Part shown: piece by piece, positions 1-11,383 of the stretch
Layout: each line of letters opens with the position of its first letter
Numbering within the stretch: position 1 is the stretch's first letter
Assembly (NCBI GenBank): GCA_027625915.1
Contig: JANTQA010000047.1
Span: 14,880,001-14,944,000, forward strand
Direction of reading: 5' to 3'
DNA from: Anaeramoeba flamelloides
Taxonomy: Eukaryota; Metamonada; Anaeramoebidae
DNA: 64,000 nt
Notes under the pieces: model-generated
Databases searched by the model: none
Told to the model about the DNA's origin: nothing
The model's input: the letters and a program-made list of their open reading frames with translations, nothing else
Position numbers and translations under genes: made by a program

Positions 1-2
1 AA

Positions 3-1088
3 GTGGACAATAAGTTTAACAAGCGATCAAGGAAGATTACAAAGGAGGAGGAACTTAGTCTTTTCAAATCCTTGGATATGGAAAAGCCCGAAGATTTGAT
101 TCTTGCAGCTTTCTGGTCGATTGCCAAATACGGGGGCCTTACTCGAGAAGAAAATTATACGCTCTTAGACGAGCAAGTCAGATGGGGGAGCAATGAAATG
201 GAGGGGAAATATATCCAGGTCTCTAAAAATAAGGATCGATCGCAAAACAAGAAACAGAATGGCACATCCACATATCTAATGCATGCGAAAATTTACGATT
301 ACCCAGAATACCCCTATAACGCTTATGAAATAATCACCAATTATAAAAATATTAGTACACCAAAGAAAACAAGCAACGCAAATAAATTCTGGAAGTCAAT
401 TAATCATTGTTACAATTGCAGAACGTTATTTGAAAACCGAAACATGGGAAAATCCATGTTGTCTAAAATAGTGCGTGAGAAATGCAGAGCCGTAGGAATA
501 GAAAGGGGTGTCAAACTATATCCGTCACATACCAAGCTCATGCCAAATCTGGAATCTTCAAAGAGGCAAGAACAAAATGTTACTGATAATTATCGTGGTG
601 GTGGATACAACTATTATCCAAACCTTAACGATCAGTATAATAGACAGAATATACCACAAAATATACCCCAAAATTCTTCTTTACCCTTGATACAAAATAT
701 TCCACAAAATTCTTCTTCGCCCTTAATACAAAATATACCACAAAATTCTTCTTTACCCTTGATACAAAATATACCGCAAAATTCTTCTTTACCCTTAATA
801 CAAAATATACCACAAAATTGTCCTTTGCCCATAATACAAAATATCCCCTCGTTGGAAACACAGCAAGAAAGTGTTCTAAATTACAACCAAGGATCATCTG
901 CTCTAAATCTCCATTTAAATCCACAAAATAGAGGTATTACCATGGCCACCGGGAAAACAGGTCCCGTTTTTAATTTTAATGGTGGCAATGTAACCTTCAC
1001 CTTTAATTTTAATATTGTAAATTCTAATGTGGAGAGAAAGAGAAATTTCGAAACGCATAATACAAATTTTGAAAAGAAAAAAAAATAA
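3..1088 (+). CDS. Crypton-type tyrosine recombinase-like protein, 5'-truncated by window edge
   Basis: The frame is open at the left edge, so the true N-terminus lies outside the window; the first in-frame triplet is GTG, not a convincing start. 361 residues are visible. Residues about 30-175 resemble the catalytic-domain core of Crypton/KIAA1958-type (DUF3504) recombinases: a 'WSIAKYGGLTREE' helix, then a Lys-rich strand region, 'CYNCRTLFENRNMGKSML' and 'REKCRAVGI', the last two matching the family's 'xMGxxxLxxxMKxxCxxAGI' stretch. The following motif is normally NHSLR (HxxR); here it reads 'PSHTKLMPN', so the second catalytic Arg is missing and no catalytic Tyr follows. Instead there is a Pro/Asn/Gln-rich tail with a 12-residue repeat and a C-terminal segment 'VFNFNGGNVTFTFNFNI'. 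It is likely a domesticated or decayed recombinase without activity. The family call is by motif pattern and is moderate. Confidence 0.55.
   Translation: MDNKFNKRSRKITKEEELSLFKSLDMEKPEDLILAAFWSIAKYGGLTREENYTLLDEQVRWGSNEMEGKYIQVSKNKDRSQNKKQNGTSTYLMHAKIYDYPEYPYNAYEIITNYKNISTPKKTSNANKFWKSINHCYNCRTLFENRNMGKSMLSKIVREKCRAVGIERGVKLYPSHTKLMPNLESSKRQEQNVTDNYRGGGYNYYPNLNDQYNRQNIPQNIPQNSSLPLIQNIPQNSSSPLIQNIPQNSSLPLIQNIPQNSSLPLIQNIPQNCPLPIIQNIPSLETQQESVLNYNQGSSALNLHLNPQNRGITMATGKTGPVFNFNGGNVTFTFNFNIVNSNVERKRNFETHNTNFEKKKK
646..846 (+). repeat. 36-bp in-frame tandem repeat encoding NIPQNSSLPLIQ
   Basis: About five copies of a 36-bp unit within the recombinase-like gene encode variants of NIPQNSSLPLIQ. 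Most differences between copies are single bases, some silent, so the array is coding and fairly young. The preceding NIPQ-NIPQ suggests a half unit at the left end. Confidence 0.85.
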
Positions 1089-1348
1089 ATCATTTTTTTT
1101 TTTATTCATTTTATTTTGGTTTTTGGTTCTAGTTTTTTACTTTTTGAAAAACAAAAAATTGAAATTACCAAATTTTCTATTTTTAGTATCAATGAAGAAA
1201 ACTTTTAAAGGTTAAAGTGTACTCATTAAAATCTATCTATGTGGTGCATTGTTATCCTGAAATAATTTTCTATTTAATCCCTCGGTTGAGTGTATTAATC
1301 ATTGTTAAAACGTGAAGATATCACAACCCATATCAGGAAATAAATTAA

Positions 1349-2530
1349 TAAGATATTTCCAAAAAAAGCGGGGAATATTTTTTTTTAGATTTCATAAATA
1401 ATCCATCTTTGTTAGTGGAGTTATTTTGTTAATTGACAATATAAAATTAAGTGAAATATTAATAGCAAACAAATCAATGACTATGTGATGTATTTCAAAA
1501 TAAATTTATTGAAATAAACTATATTTCAAAATCATTGGCCCATTAAAAATCAATTTTTGAAAATTAATATTTTTATAAATTGAAGTTATCTATTATAATA
1601 AAAAAATTAGTATTTTAATATTCAGTTCTATACACTAGAAATTAACCCCAATTCAAAATTTTTAACACACCAAAATTCGATTTGTGGAGAAAAAAAACTT
1701 ATCTAATCAATTCAAGAAGAAATAGCAACCTAGAATCATTCACTAATTGAAATGTTAACAATTGTTTATAAATCACAATACTCACAAAACAAAAAATTAA
1801 ATAATTATCAATACAAATAAATCATGGGTGTGTTAAAAATTTTGGAGAGAGCAAAAAAAAAAATATATATTGGTAAATTTGTTGAAATTCTATTAGGAAT
1901 ATTGATCAATCAAATGGTTCGATACTAAAAATTAATTTTATTTGAGTTTTTCTATTTGGAACAACTCTACTTTATTATAGTATCAATCGTTGATAAAAAT
2001 TTTTATCGTCCGAAACAAGTTACGTAATTCAAAAAATAAATGAAATGAAAACAAAAACTAAAAGATGAAAAAATGATTTTCAAAATTTTCAAAAATCAAA
2101 ATTATTTCTAATTTCAATGAAATTGTATTATTGTGATTATTTGGACCGTTTTAGCTGTGCGAAAAAAATTGAATTTTAGTTTATTTATTTTTTGTCTAAA
2201 AATAAAATAAAAAAAAGTAAAAAATAAATAAAAAACAATTGGGATATTTATTATGAAATTTAGTTTAAAACTAAAAAAAAAAAAAATTGCACTTTTTTTT
2301 AGTAAATTATAAATACAGTCCATTTCAATAAAAAATGGGCAATCTGAAAATGTCACAAACAGATTTTTAAATAATAAAATACAGTTATTAGCTTCCCCAC
2401 TCTATGTTATATTTTACGCAGATTAAATCCAGTTTTGAAAACAGTTTTTTCGATCAAAAAGAAAAAAATAATAGGAGAGAAATTTTCATTTTTTTAGGAT
2501 AAAATTATATTAAATATCTATTCTAGAGAA
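1349..2530 (+). mobile_element. Decayed copy of non-coding GTGGGGA-type TIR element, interrupted
   Basis: The left end (AAGATATTTCCAAAAAAAGC) matches the termini of the elements at 34857 and 57711. The sequence stays alignable by eye through an 'ATCTTTGTTAGTG' block and, after extra DNA in the middle (about 1560-2290), through 'CATTTCAATAAAAAATGG' and 'GTTTTGAAAACAGTTTTTTCGATC'. The right terminus is not recognisable. No coding capacity is seen, so it is probably a MITE-like DNA transposon derivative. Confidence 0.6.
1653..1846. mobile_element. Short inverted-terminal-repeat element nested in the previous one
   Basis: The terminal inverted repeats are about 18-19 bp: TCAAAATTTTTAACACACC on the left and the reverse complement, GGTGTGTTAAAAATTTTGGA, on the right, enclosing about 155 bp without a frame. 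It lies inside the extra DNA of the decayed element at 1349-2530, which fits a later insertion. No clear target-site duplication was identified. Confidence 0.6.
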
Positions 2531-2718
2531 AAATGGAATTAATTTTTATTAGGTCAGAATTAAAATTTTAATATAAATTGTTTTCTAAAACAATCAATTA
2601 AAGTAATAGAAAATTATTGAAAAAAAACAAAAAAAAATGGTAAAATTACTCGATTGATTACAAATGAATTAAATCAATAAAAATTTTTTTAATTAATAAA
2701 ATAATCAAGTATTTTTTA

Positions 2719-2748
2719 AATATATATATATATATATATACATATATA
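2719..2748. repeat. (TA)n microsatellite
   Basis: A run of alternating T and A with one C interruption in non-coding DNA. Confidence 0.85.
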
Positions 2749-3964
2749 ATAACTTTGAAATGTTATTCAAGGATACACCAATTCGGTTTTAAAGACAAAA
2801 ACTTTCAACCAAATATTTTGGTACAAAAAAACCCACAAATTAAGGAATATTATTGGAGATTTTCTATTTCATAAATTATTTTACTAGAATTAGAATTTTG
2901 TGTTTTGATTTGGGATTTTTTAGTGTACATTGATTTTTGTTTAAAGTTGGTAAATTAAAAGTGGAACTGGCTGTAAAAATTTTTTAATAGATAAAGTGAT
3001 CAACCCTAAATTTAAATTCTATATTAAAAAAAATATCTGTTAAATATTATCTGAAAGTAAATAAAACAATGCCTGGTATCAATAAATTTAAATATTTGAC
3101 TCTTATTATTAATAAAAATTTGAAAAAAAAATCTTTGTGATTTTTGAATTTGTCTATCTAAATTAATACAAGGTCTTGGAAAATAAGTTCTGATATATGG
3201 TCTCTTATTCAATTAGATTTTTTATTTTATATCTAGATTTTAAAAAGTCAAAATTTAAAATTAAAAAAAAATCAAATATTCATCTGACTTGAGTTATTGG
3301 TCTAATTATTCAAATTTATAAAAAGATTTAACAAATTTTACAATATAAAAGGGTTTTTATTTTGCATCCATTTAATTAATATATTTTTTTATTTTTGATT
3401 ATTAATAATCAAATATATCGTTTGTTATTTAAATAGTAATCGATGGATAAAACAAATCTTCACAGTGATCTCAAAATATATTTTGTTATGAATAAATTAT
3501 TTAAAAAATTATTTTAGTGATATTGGTGTACAAAGAGTACCAAAAAAAAAAAAAACTTCCAGTAAAGTATGATGTGTTTTAATCATTAAAACTAAGAGGT
3601 TTTTGATGTGTAGAAAAACTTTTTCAATAAAATAGAAAAAATTTATTTTGACAAAATTTGGATGGATAAATAATAAAATTACAATAACCAAAAAAAAGTT
3701 TTCATATATCAAAATTTTTATTTCAAGTTATTTTATTTTATGTATGTACCTATACAATTTTTAATTATAACTTTTTCTTTCTAAGATATTTTTTTATCAA
3801 TTTTATATCATAGAATGCTTACATGAAAATTTAAATTAAAAATTTTATTTCAAAGGCGATTGGGATATTTCCAATATTTCTAAGGGGATTAAAAATAATT
3901 TGTCAAAAATATCTATTTGAAAATTATTGGATTTTTTCAAAAAATTGAATTTTTTATTACATAA

Positions 3965-4450
3965 TTTACATTTCAAGACAAATTTAAGGAACATATTTTG
4001 CAACTTTGGAGTTAGAATAATGATAATTCAACCTTTAAAATTGTTTGGGAATGCAAATTTTTTTCTGGAATTTTTGGGTTTTTTACATATATAAGGATCA
4101 TTTTTAATTTATGAGAACAAACAAATTATACTACTTTGCAATCGATTTTTTTGGAGACATTTGTACCTTGGAGAAATAATTTGATTTACAACAGATAACA
4201 ACATACTTTAATCTTAGATTTCTTATTGGGATACGCTAGTCATTTAAGAAAGGAAAATTTTATCTCAATTTCGTAAATATTTTGATCAATTATAGGAAGA
4301 AAAGAGAATAATATCTTCAAGGATCAATTGGCAAAGAAATTTTATAAGACTTAATTAAGCTATCTCTGTCTGGTCATTGAAATTTAAATGTGATCAATTT
4401 TCCAGTTAGTTATTGCTCTTTCTATTTATGAAATGATTTTCATTTACCAT
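3965..4450. repeat. Old dispersed repeat, copy 1 (partner at 16270-16720)
   Basis: Ordered blocks are shared with 16270-16720: 'ACATATTTTGCAA', 'GAAATGCA' or 'GGAATGCAAATTTTTT', 'GGATCATT', 'ACATTTGTACC' near 'TTGGA', and 'TATCTTCAAG' followed by 'GCCAAAGAGA' or 'GGCAAAGAAA'. Identity is low and both copies have gaps. No coding frame is seen. Confidence 0.45.
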
Positions 4451-6561
4451 TGTGGAAAAAAAGTGAAACACAGTGTTTATTTGGGAACATTACTGAAAAT
4501 GAAAAGTAAGATCAATTAAAAAAAAAATAAATACCAAAGTCAAAATAAAGCGTGCAAAAAAATTAATGTATGTTCAAAATAAAAAGCATGTTTTTTTGTT
4601 CTAGAAGACCTATATGTCAACCAATCAAAAAAACTAACAATAAACCCTAAAAAAATATGGTATTGTTTTCTTAAAGTTCTATAATTTAAAAAGAAATTAT
4701 AAAAATGAAGGATCAAATTGCGAAAATTTATCTCAAAAAATAGAGTTAATTTTTTCAAAGAAAATTCTAATCAATTAAAAAAATTCCAAAAAATTGAGTA
4801 AAGTATGAAAAATTTTCCATAAATTGCAAACAAATTTAAAATTTACTGAAAATATCCAGATCTTTACTTTCAAAATTGATTTAAACTTAGGTATACTGTT
4901 TGGGAGTAGATTGTATGTTGTCTTTGAACAAGAAGAAAAAAATGCACGGATAATATTTTGAAACACGTATTATAGTTGTTGGTCACGAATTATTTTGATC
5001 ACTGTAAATCAATCAAGACAAAATGAAGTATTCACCACAATAACAGTTTTGGTAATACTATCTTTTTGTATGGGCTTTTCTTTGATTGAATCAATTATTA
5101 AAAATTTGTTGAAAAAATTGACTATTTTTAGGATCTACAAAATCACACCAACAATTTCAATATGAATTAAGTAGATTTAATTGAATTTGTTGGTTTGGTA
5201 GAAAATAATATAATGAATTATTATTTGAAGTTAATTGGTTTCTTCTTTTTATTGATTTTATTTTTTTCGTTTTCAATAAGGTTCCCAATTAAAAACTGCG
5301 GTTTCACTTTTTTTCCAAAACGGTTAGGCTTTTTAACTTCATAAGATACACAATCGTTCATAAAAAAGTTTTAAATAGGCAAATAGAAATCACAAATTAT
5401 AACCCCTTTCATTAGATCTTTGATTTGTAAAAGAAAAAATGACAATAAAGTGAATATTTGTTCCGATTTATTTAACTAATACAAACATTCAACTTTTAGA
5501 TAAAATTTTTTTATGATAATTTATTGTAACTTTAATTGAAGAAAAGTAATCTGTGTTGGTTGTTTGAGATTTAAATTACACTAAATTTTAACTAGTTAAC
5601 ATTTACAATTTAGAAATTAAACATTCCTTTTAGGATTCTTGACTCATCAAAAATATCAATAGATCCCATAGTAAAGTAAAAAACAAACAAATAGAGATCA
5701 GATCTTGAAATCTATTTCTTGGGAAATATTATACTAACCGAATAAAGTCATAACAGTAAAGAAGTAAACAATTTTGCAGATTGGTTTTGCAAAAAGAAGA
5801 TTCAAATTTTCTGAGAAACCTTTCTAAAATGGATCCCTCGATCAGTTTTGCCCCTCAAAAATTTAATTCTAATTTGAAAAGACGAGATTATTATTTTCAT
5901 GAAGAGTTAATTATCTTTCAAGATTGAATTTATTCAAGTGTGAGAGTTTTTTTTTTCAAGGAATAAGCTAATGAAAAAACCACTCTTTTCGGAGTAAATT
6001 TAATTCTTTTAAACAATGAGAAACTTTAGATATAAAAAACCAAAAAAAAGTAAGTTTCCATTTAAAAGTGATCAATAAAAAACACAAAACAAGGAATTTG
6101 ATAGACTATTCTTCAGTGACCTTTTTCTTTCTACTATTATACTTTCAGCAAATTCTTGGGTTTTCAAATTCTTTCTAATTACGTAATTTTTTTTAAATAA
6201 CCTCTAAATTCCCTATTTTGAACTATTTCCCCCATTTAAATAGAAATTCTTGCTACTTTAAAATGCTTTAAGAGAAGAAAAAAATCGTATAAAAATAATT
6301 TACTTACATGAAATCATTTTATCGAATTCAAACGAATCGTTTGTTTGCCACGTTTGTTTATGTGTTTTTTGTTTTTAATATTAAAGCTCTAAAACTGTAC
6401 ATTTACAAATGCCAGTAGTAACAACTTTCGACAAACGTAAAAATTATATCCTAGTAGGAAGCAACATTAAAAACGACTTGCGATGTTGAATTTTATTTTG
6501 TTGTGCCGAAAACTAAGGATACATTTAATTTATTAATACTTTATGATTTCTTTTTATTCTT

Positions 6562-6599
<38 letters not shown>

Positions 6600-8779
6600 T
6601 TTCTGGTAAGTAACTTCTTGGAAAATTTTTTTCTTTAACAAGACAAAAATTATAAAGTTTGTTGTTTGTTTTTTTTAAGAATAGAAAGAATTTCTTTTTA
6701 TTCGATCCCTAAAAATAAAAAATCAATAAAGTCAAACGATCAAAATAGAATTTTCTTTTTGAAAAAAAAATGTGTTCAGTTAAACAGAGAAAGATTATAT
6801 AAAGAGTAAATTTATTTTAAAATGAAAAACTAATTAATCTATCGATCTTATTTTGTAAATAACAAAAAATTATAGATCATCGATTTTATAAATCATTAGA
6901 AAGCTTTTCTTTCGCACTCTCAATATAATTGGTAAGAAAAAAGTGATACTTTTTTTTTACGATCTAGTAAATCTTATTTATTTTTTTCACAAAGGTAATA
7001 GGTAAATTAGATACACAAGAATACAATCAAACCTGAGATTCAACTTCATTTATCAACTTTAGAGAAGTGAGTTATCATTTTTAAAAGAATATTTCATTTT
7101 TCCCAATAAAATTTATCATAACAAAAAGATCTGATCCTTTTTTTTTTTAGATTTTTGGACCAAATTAAAAAAAGGAAAATTTACCAAAAGAATTATTATT
7201 TTCAGAAATCTCAATTTTTGGTAATTTCTGAGAATCTTTAAAAACAAATAACATTGAAACTTTAGTCTTATTTTAACAATCTCAGAAAAATAAATCAAAT
7301 CTTGGATCCTTAAAGATCAGAAAGTAGGAATGATTTATTTTATTCACAAAAATTTATTAATTTTCTTGAAATTATTAAGATTATCTAATATCTTTTTCAA
7401 ATATTAAGAGTATAAACAATGGTCTTTTTTTTTTGAAATCAGTTATTTGATAATATCTATTATTTTTTTTTAATTTTGAATTATTTATTTGAATTCATTT
7501 TATTAAAAAATCCAGAAATATTGAGAAATAATTGTAAATTCTATTGAGAATTGTTACTTTTAATCTTTGGGTCGTTAATAATCGACAGAAAAAATTAAGA
7601 TTCAGCTATTAATTATTTATTATAAAAATCCCAATAAAAAAGTATTTCATTTGATTATAAGTTGAATTTTCTAGGTTTTAAAAAAGTATTTCAGGGGAAT
7701 TTTTAATTTAATATTTTGATTTTTAAACTCAAATCTTTTTGTTTTTAACAAAAATACAAATTTTATTTGAACTGCTCCTTAATTAACGGAATTATATTTT
7801 TTTCAGGTTTAAAATGAGACATATATTTTTTTTTGAAATGAAGTAGATTTTTTATACTTGGATTATTATAATACTTGGAGGTTTTGCCATTCACTTGTAT
7901 TTTGGTATACTTTCTAAATAGGTAAGAATATTTCATTCTTCTTCAACGAAAATATTTTATTTGAAATATACTGTGATTATAAAATAATAGAGAAACATAT
8001 TTTTCATTCAGCTTTTCAAAAAATTAAAGAATAAAAATACCAAGAAAACTATAAAGTCCTGTATATAAAAGGAAAACTAAAAACATAACAAGATTTTCAG
8101 AATTAAAAAATTCCCCAACATGTTCTAATTTTCTCGAGTAATTTTTACAAGCTCTAAATGTTTTCATATTTGTACTCGAAAATTCCTAATGGCCATTATT
8201 TGTAAATTTTTCAGTACAAGAATCTACTTACTAATTTTTTTTTTTTTTAATTAACTTTTTAACTTTGAGATTAATAATTTTTTATCCAATTTCTTCAGAA
8301 TTAACATTCTTTTAAAGAAGAATTGAATCTAAAATGTCACCATACCCCCCCCCAACCACGGAAACACAACACTTCAGAGTTGAATCTTTAAATTGAAAAG
8401 AAATATTGTTTTATATTTATTAATTTAACTTAGTGTGATCAAAAAAAAAAAAAGAGTACTAAACTACAATAATGCATATTTCAAAATAAAATTCATGCTT
8501 TTTTTTTTCTTCTTGTAACTTTTAAGCATTCAATTTACTACCCAAAAGTATACCTAAATTTAATCAAATTTCAAGGTAAACTCCTTAATGTCAAAGTTAA
8601 ATTTAAAATCAGGAAATTAGTTTGTATTTGTTCTAATTTTATCTAAACACCATTTAAAAATCAATGGAAAATTAAAAATCAAATTTATATTTTTTTTACT
8701 TTAATATTTTTATTATTTTTCTTCTTCTCTTTTTTTTTTTTTAGTAAATTTTCTTTGATTACTATTTTCTCACAATAAA

Positions 8780-9260
8780 TAAATAAATAAATTAAAAATC
8801 AAATTTTAAAGAAAAATATTTTTAATAATTGAAGTTATCTATTATTATATAAAAATTTCCATTTTAATATTTAGTTTTATACTCAAGGTATATTTATTTT
8901 TTTTCTAAAAATAAAAGAAAAACAAATTAGAAAAAACAGTTAAAAAAAATTGGTACATTTATTTTGAAAGAAGCATTATATAAAAACTAGAAAATTTAAA
9001 AAATTCCTAAAACCCATTAATAGACCCCCCCCATTTGAATAAATAAATCTAATCTCTTTTTCATATTTGAAACCAATTTTTTCATTAATTCATCTGTTAC
9101 TTCATTCTAGTTGTTCATTTTCATTTTCCATTTTAACAAAACACCGAGGAAAAAATAAAAAAGAGAAAAAATGATTTATTTTCAAACTTCTCATTTTGAG
9201 GGGAAAAACTTCAAAAAAATACAAAAGGAATTCAAAATTCAAATGTAAAATGGGACATTT
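8780..9260. repeat. Dispersed repeat related to the insert at 1.55-2.26 kb
   Basis: Shares 'TTGAAGTTATCTATTAT', 'ATTTTAATATT' with a 'CAGTT' or 'TAGTT' continuation, 'CTAAAAATAAAA' and a 'GGGAYATTTATTATGA' block in the same order with about 1550-1640 plus 2170-2260. The copy near 2 kb is split by about 0.5 kb of extra DNA that this copy lacks. Confidence 0.45.
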
Positions 9261-9598
9261 ATTATGATATTTTGTTTATTTTTATGAAATTTTTTTTTTA
9301 TTTGATAAAAATTTTCTTAAAAATTTTTACTATATCTTTTGAACTACATTTACAAAGTTGATCATTCATTTTCTGAATTTATTTTTTAATAATAGAACTT
9401 TATGAAATCCCAATCCCTTTTACATATTTTTTATTGTCGGTTTCTTTGATCGGTTAAAATCTAGTTCCTCTATAACAACAAGAAACAAATATTTTTATTA
9501 TGATACACTGATTAAACATTTCTGTAAGTATTATTTTGATAACCATAATACCAATTAGAAACCGAATTAACATGTTAGGTACGATCAATCTCTAAAAA

Positions 9599-9812
9599 TC
9601 AATAATGTAAAACGAGGGCCTTATCTGAAAAAAATATCCAAAGAGAGATATTCAATTTATTAAATAAATCATTGTTAATTAGAATTTGTTTAATAAATTT
9701 GTTTGTTTCAATATGTTTTTCTTTAACACTTTTGGAGATCATAAAGGTTCTATTCGTTGACTCTGGATTTGCCCCATACCCGGTTGCGACTTGAAACCAA
9801 AAAAAAGATTAT
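9599..9812 (-). other. Unrecognised open frame with a GC-richer patch
   Basis: The minus strand is open for about 70 codons up to a TGA at 9599-9601 and reads in part 'QVATGYGANPESTNRTF', less biased in composition than the surrounding random frames. The bases at about 9740-9800 are clearly richer in G and C than anything nearby. There is no in-frame upstream ATG; the first ATG is internal. It may be the remains of a mobile element or an isolated exon; I do not recognise a family. Confidence 0.25.
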
Positions 9813-11383
9813 GTAATTGTACTTGTGTTCCTCGACAAAAATCAAAAAACAAAAAAAAAATACAGAAGGATCATCATTATCCAAAAATCAATTAAAAAAA
9901 AAAGATAAAAAGAATTCTCAATTTCAAAAAATAAAATTTTCAAAAAAAAAGAAAATAGGGTTCTTAGTCTTGAAAATTCTTATAAGAAAAATAAAAATTA
10001 CAAGTACATCAATTTCAAAATATCAAATTTAACAAAAAGTCCATCATTTCGTATTTTATATTTCAAAAGTTTTTAATTCCCCTATTTAAAAATGTAATCA
10101 TTTCTTGTTTAACATTCACAAAGAACTAAGTTTCTTCAATTTGAATAAAATTGTTTGCTTTTGTTACAAAATCAATTCAATTTGATTAGATCTTATTTGT
10201 GATTATTTCAAGCACTCTAAATTCAAAAGAGTACGAATTTTTTCTTACCGATCTAGTAAGAGTAAAATAATACATTTAAGCAATCCAAAAAATGAAAATA
10301 AAAATCTTCAGGATATTAAAAAGAGATAAATAGTGATACTTGAAACTAAAATAGTTATTTTCCAAATTCCAATTCCAAAGATTCTAATTGGGAATTTTGT
10401 TCGCTCTTGGGTTCTTTCTTCTATATATGTCCACATTTTTGATTAATATTTTTATTAGATCGATGGTACCTCGTATGAGATTGATTTTTAAGGAAGTTTA
10501 TTAATTGGTATTAATTACACAGATAAATAACTAAAAAACTTTTTTAAATCTCAAATAATCATTTTTCAATGTAATGAATCTCCCCAGAATCCAATTATTA
10601 GTACAAATGAACTCTAAGAACAGTGAAATCAATGATTCCCCGAAAAGACAAACTACCTTTAATTATCACTCGTGGTAAGTAATTTTTATCCACAAACAAC
10701 AAATTATAATGAAAAACAATATTTTTGTTGATCAAAAGTTTTTTTAAAAGGTGTATTATATAATTGTACTAACCTTCACTAATCCTAAAAAACAAAATTT
10801 GTAATGTGTCTGAAGAATTCATTTGAAAAGTACCTCCTTAATTTTGAAAAAATGTCAATGATAGATTGCAAAATTTACTCTTTTTCAAAGTAAAAACAGT
10901 TTTCATTCTAACAACAATCAAAAACCATTTTCAAAGATTTGAGTTAAACAATTATGACTGAAACTAAATGGTTTGGAATGTTCTTACTTGAACCTTTTGC
11001 TTGTGACAAAATCATTTTCAAACTTTTATATTAAGATATTACCCTCAAAAGTTCCAATTATTTCTGAAAGATTAAATTCTAAAATGAAATAAAAAGGTTG
11101 TCTACGCAAACAACTTTTCTAAACTAAACTAAATCTAGAATAGATAGACAAATTAAGTTCTTTCAAAAACAAATAGCTAAAAAAAAAAAAAAAAAAGATA
11201 AAAAACTCTGAATTGGATTCATTCAGAATCAGAAATCAAAGAACACACAAGCCGTAGGGATATTTCAAATTGTGCTTTGTGAAATGTTCATTTTTTTTTA
11301 TCATTCTTTAAATCCAAAGAACAAAATTTTTATTTACTTTTCCCAAGCTTTAAAATCCAATCACATCAAAAAAAACCTGATTA

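Larger units (their letters stand above)
1089..11383. other. 10-kb gene-poor interval with repeat relics
   Basis: I find no convincing coding exon. The interval holds homopolymer runs, a (TA)n tract near 2.72 kb, relics of non-coding inverted-terminal-repeat elements (1.35-2.5 kb and 8.78-9.26 kb), an old dispersed repeat near 4 kb, a 29-base T run near 6565-6593, a poly-C run near 8345, and a GC-richer patch near 9.75 kb. Short frames here are low in complexity and look accidental. Confidence 0.6.

Noticed and set aside
9745-9800. Possible tRNA in the GC-rich patch (5' GGTTTCA and 3' TAGAACC could pair on the minus strand)
   Set aside because: Only about 53 nt between the pairing ends, one stem mismatch, and no D-arm, anticodon arm or T-loop consensus.
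9817-10032. 71-residue plus-strand frame rich in Lys and Ser
   Set aside because: Composition is that of translated A-rich DNA and nothing upstream or downstream extends it.
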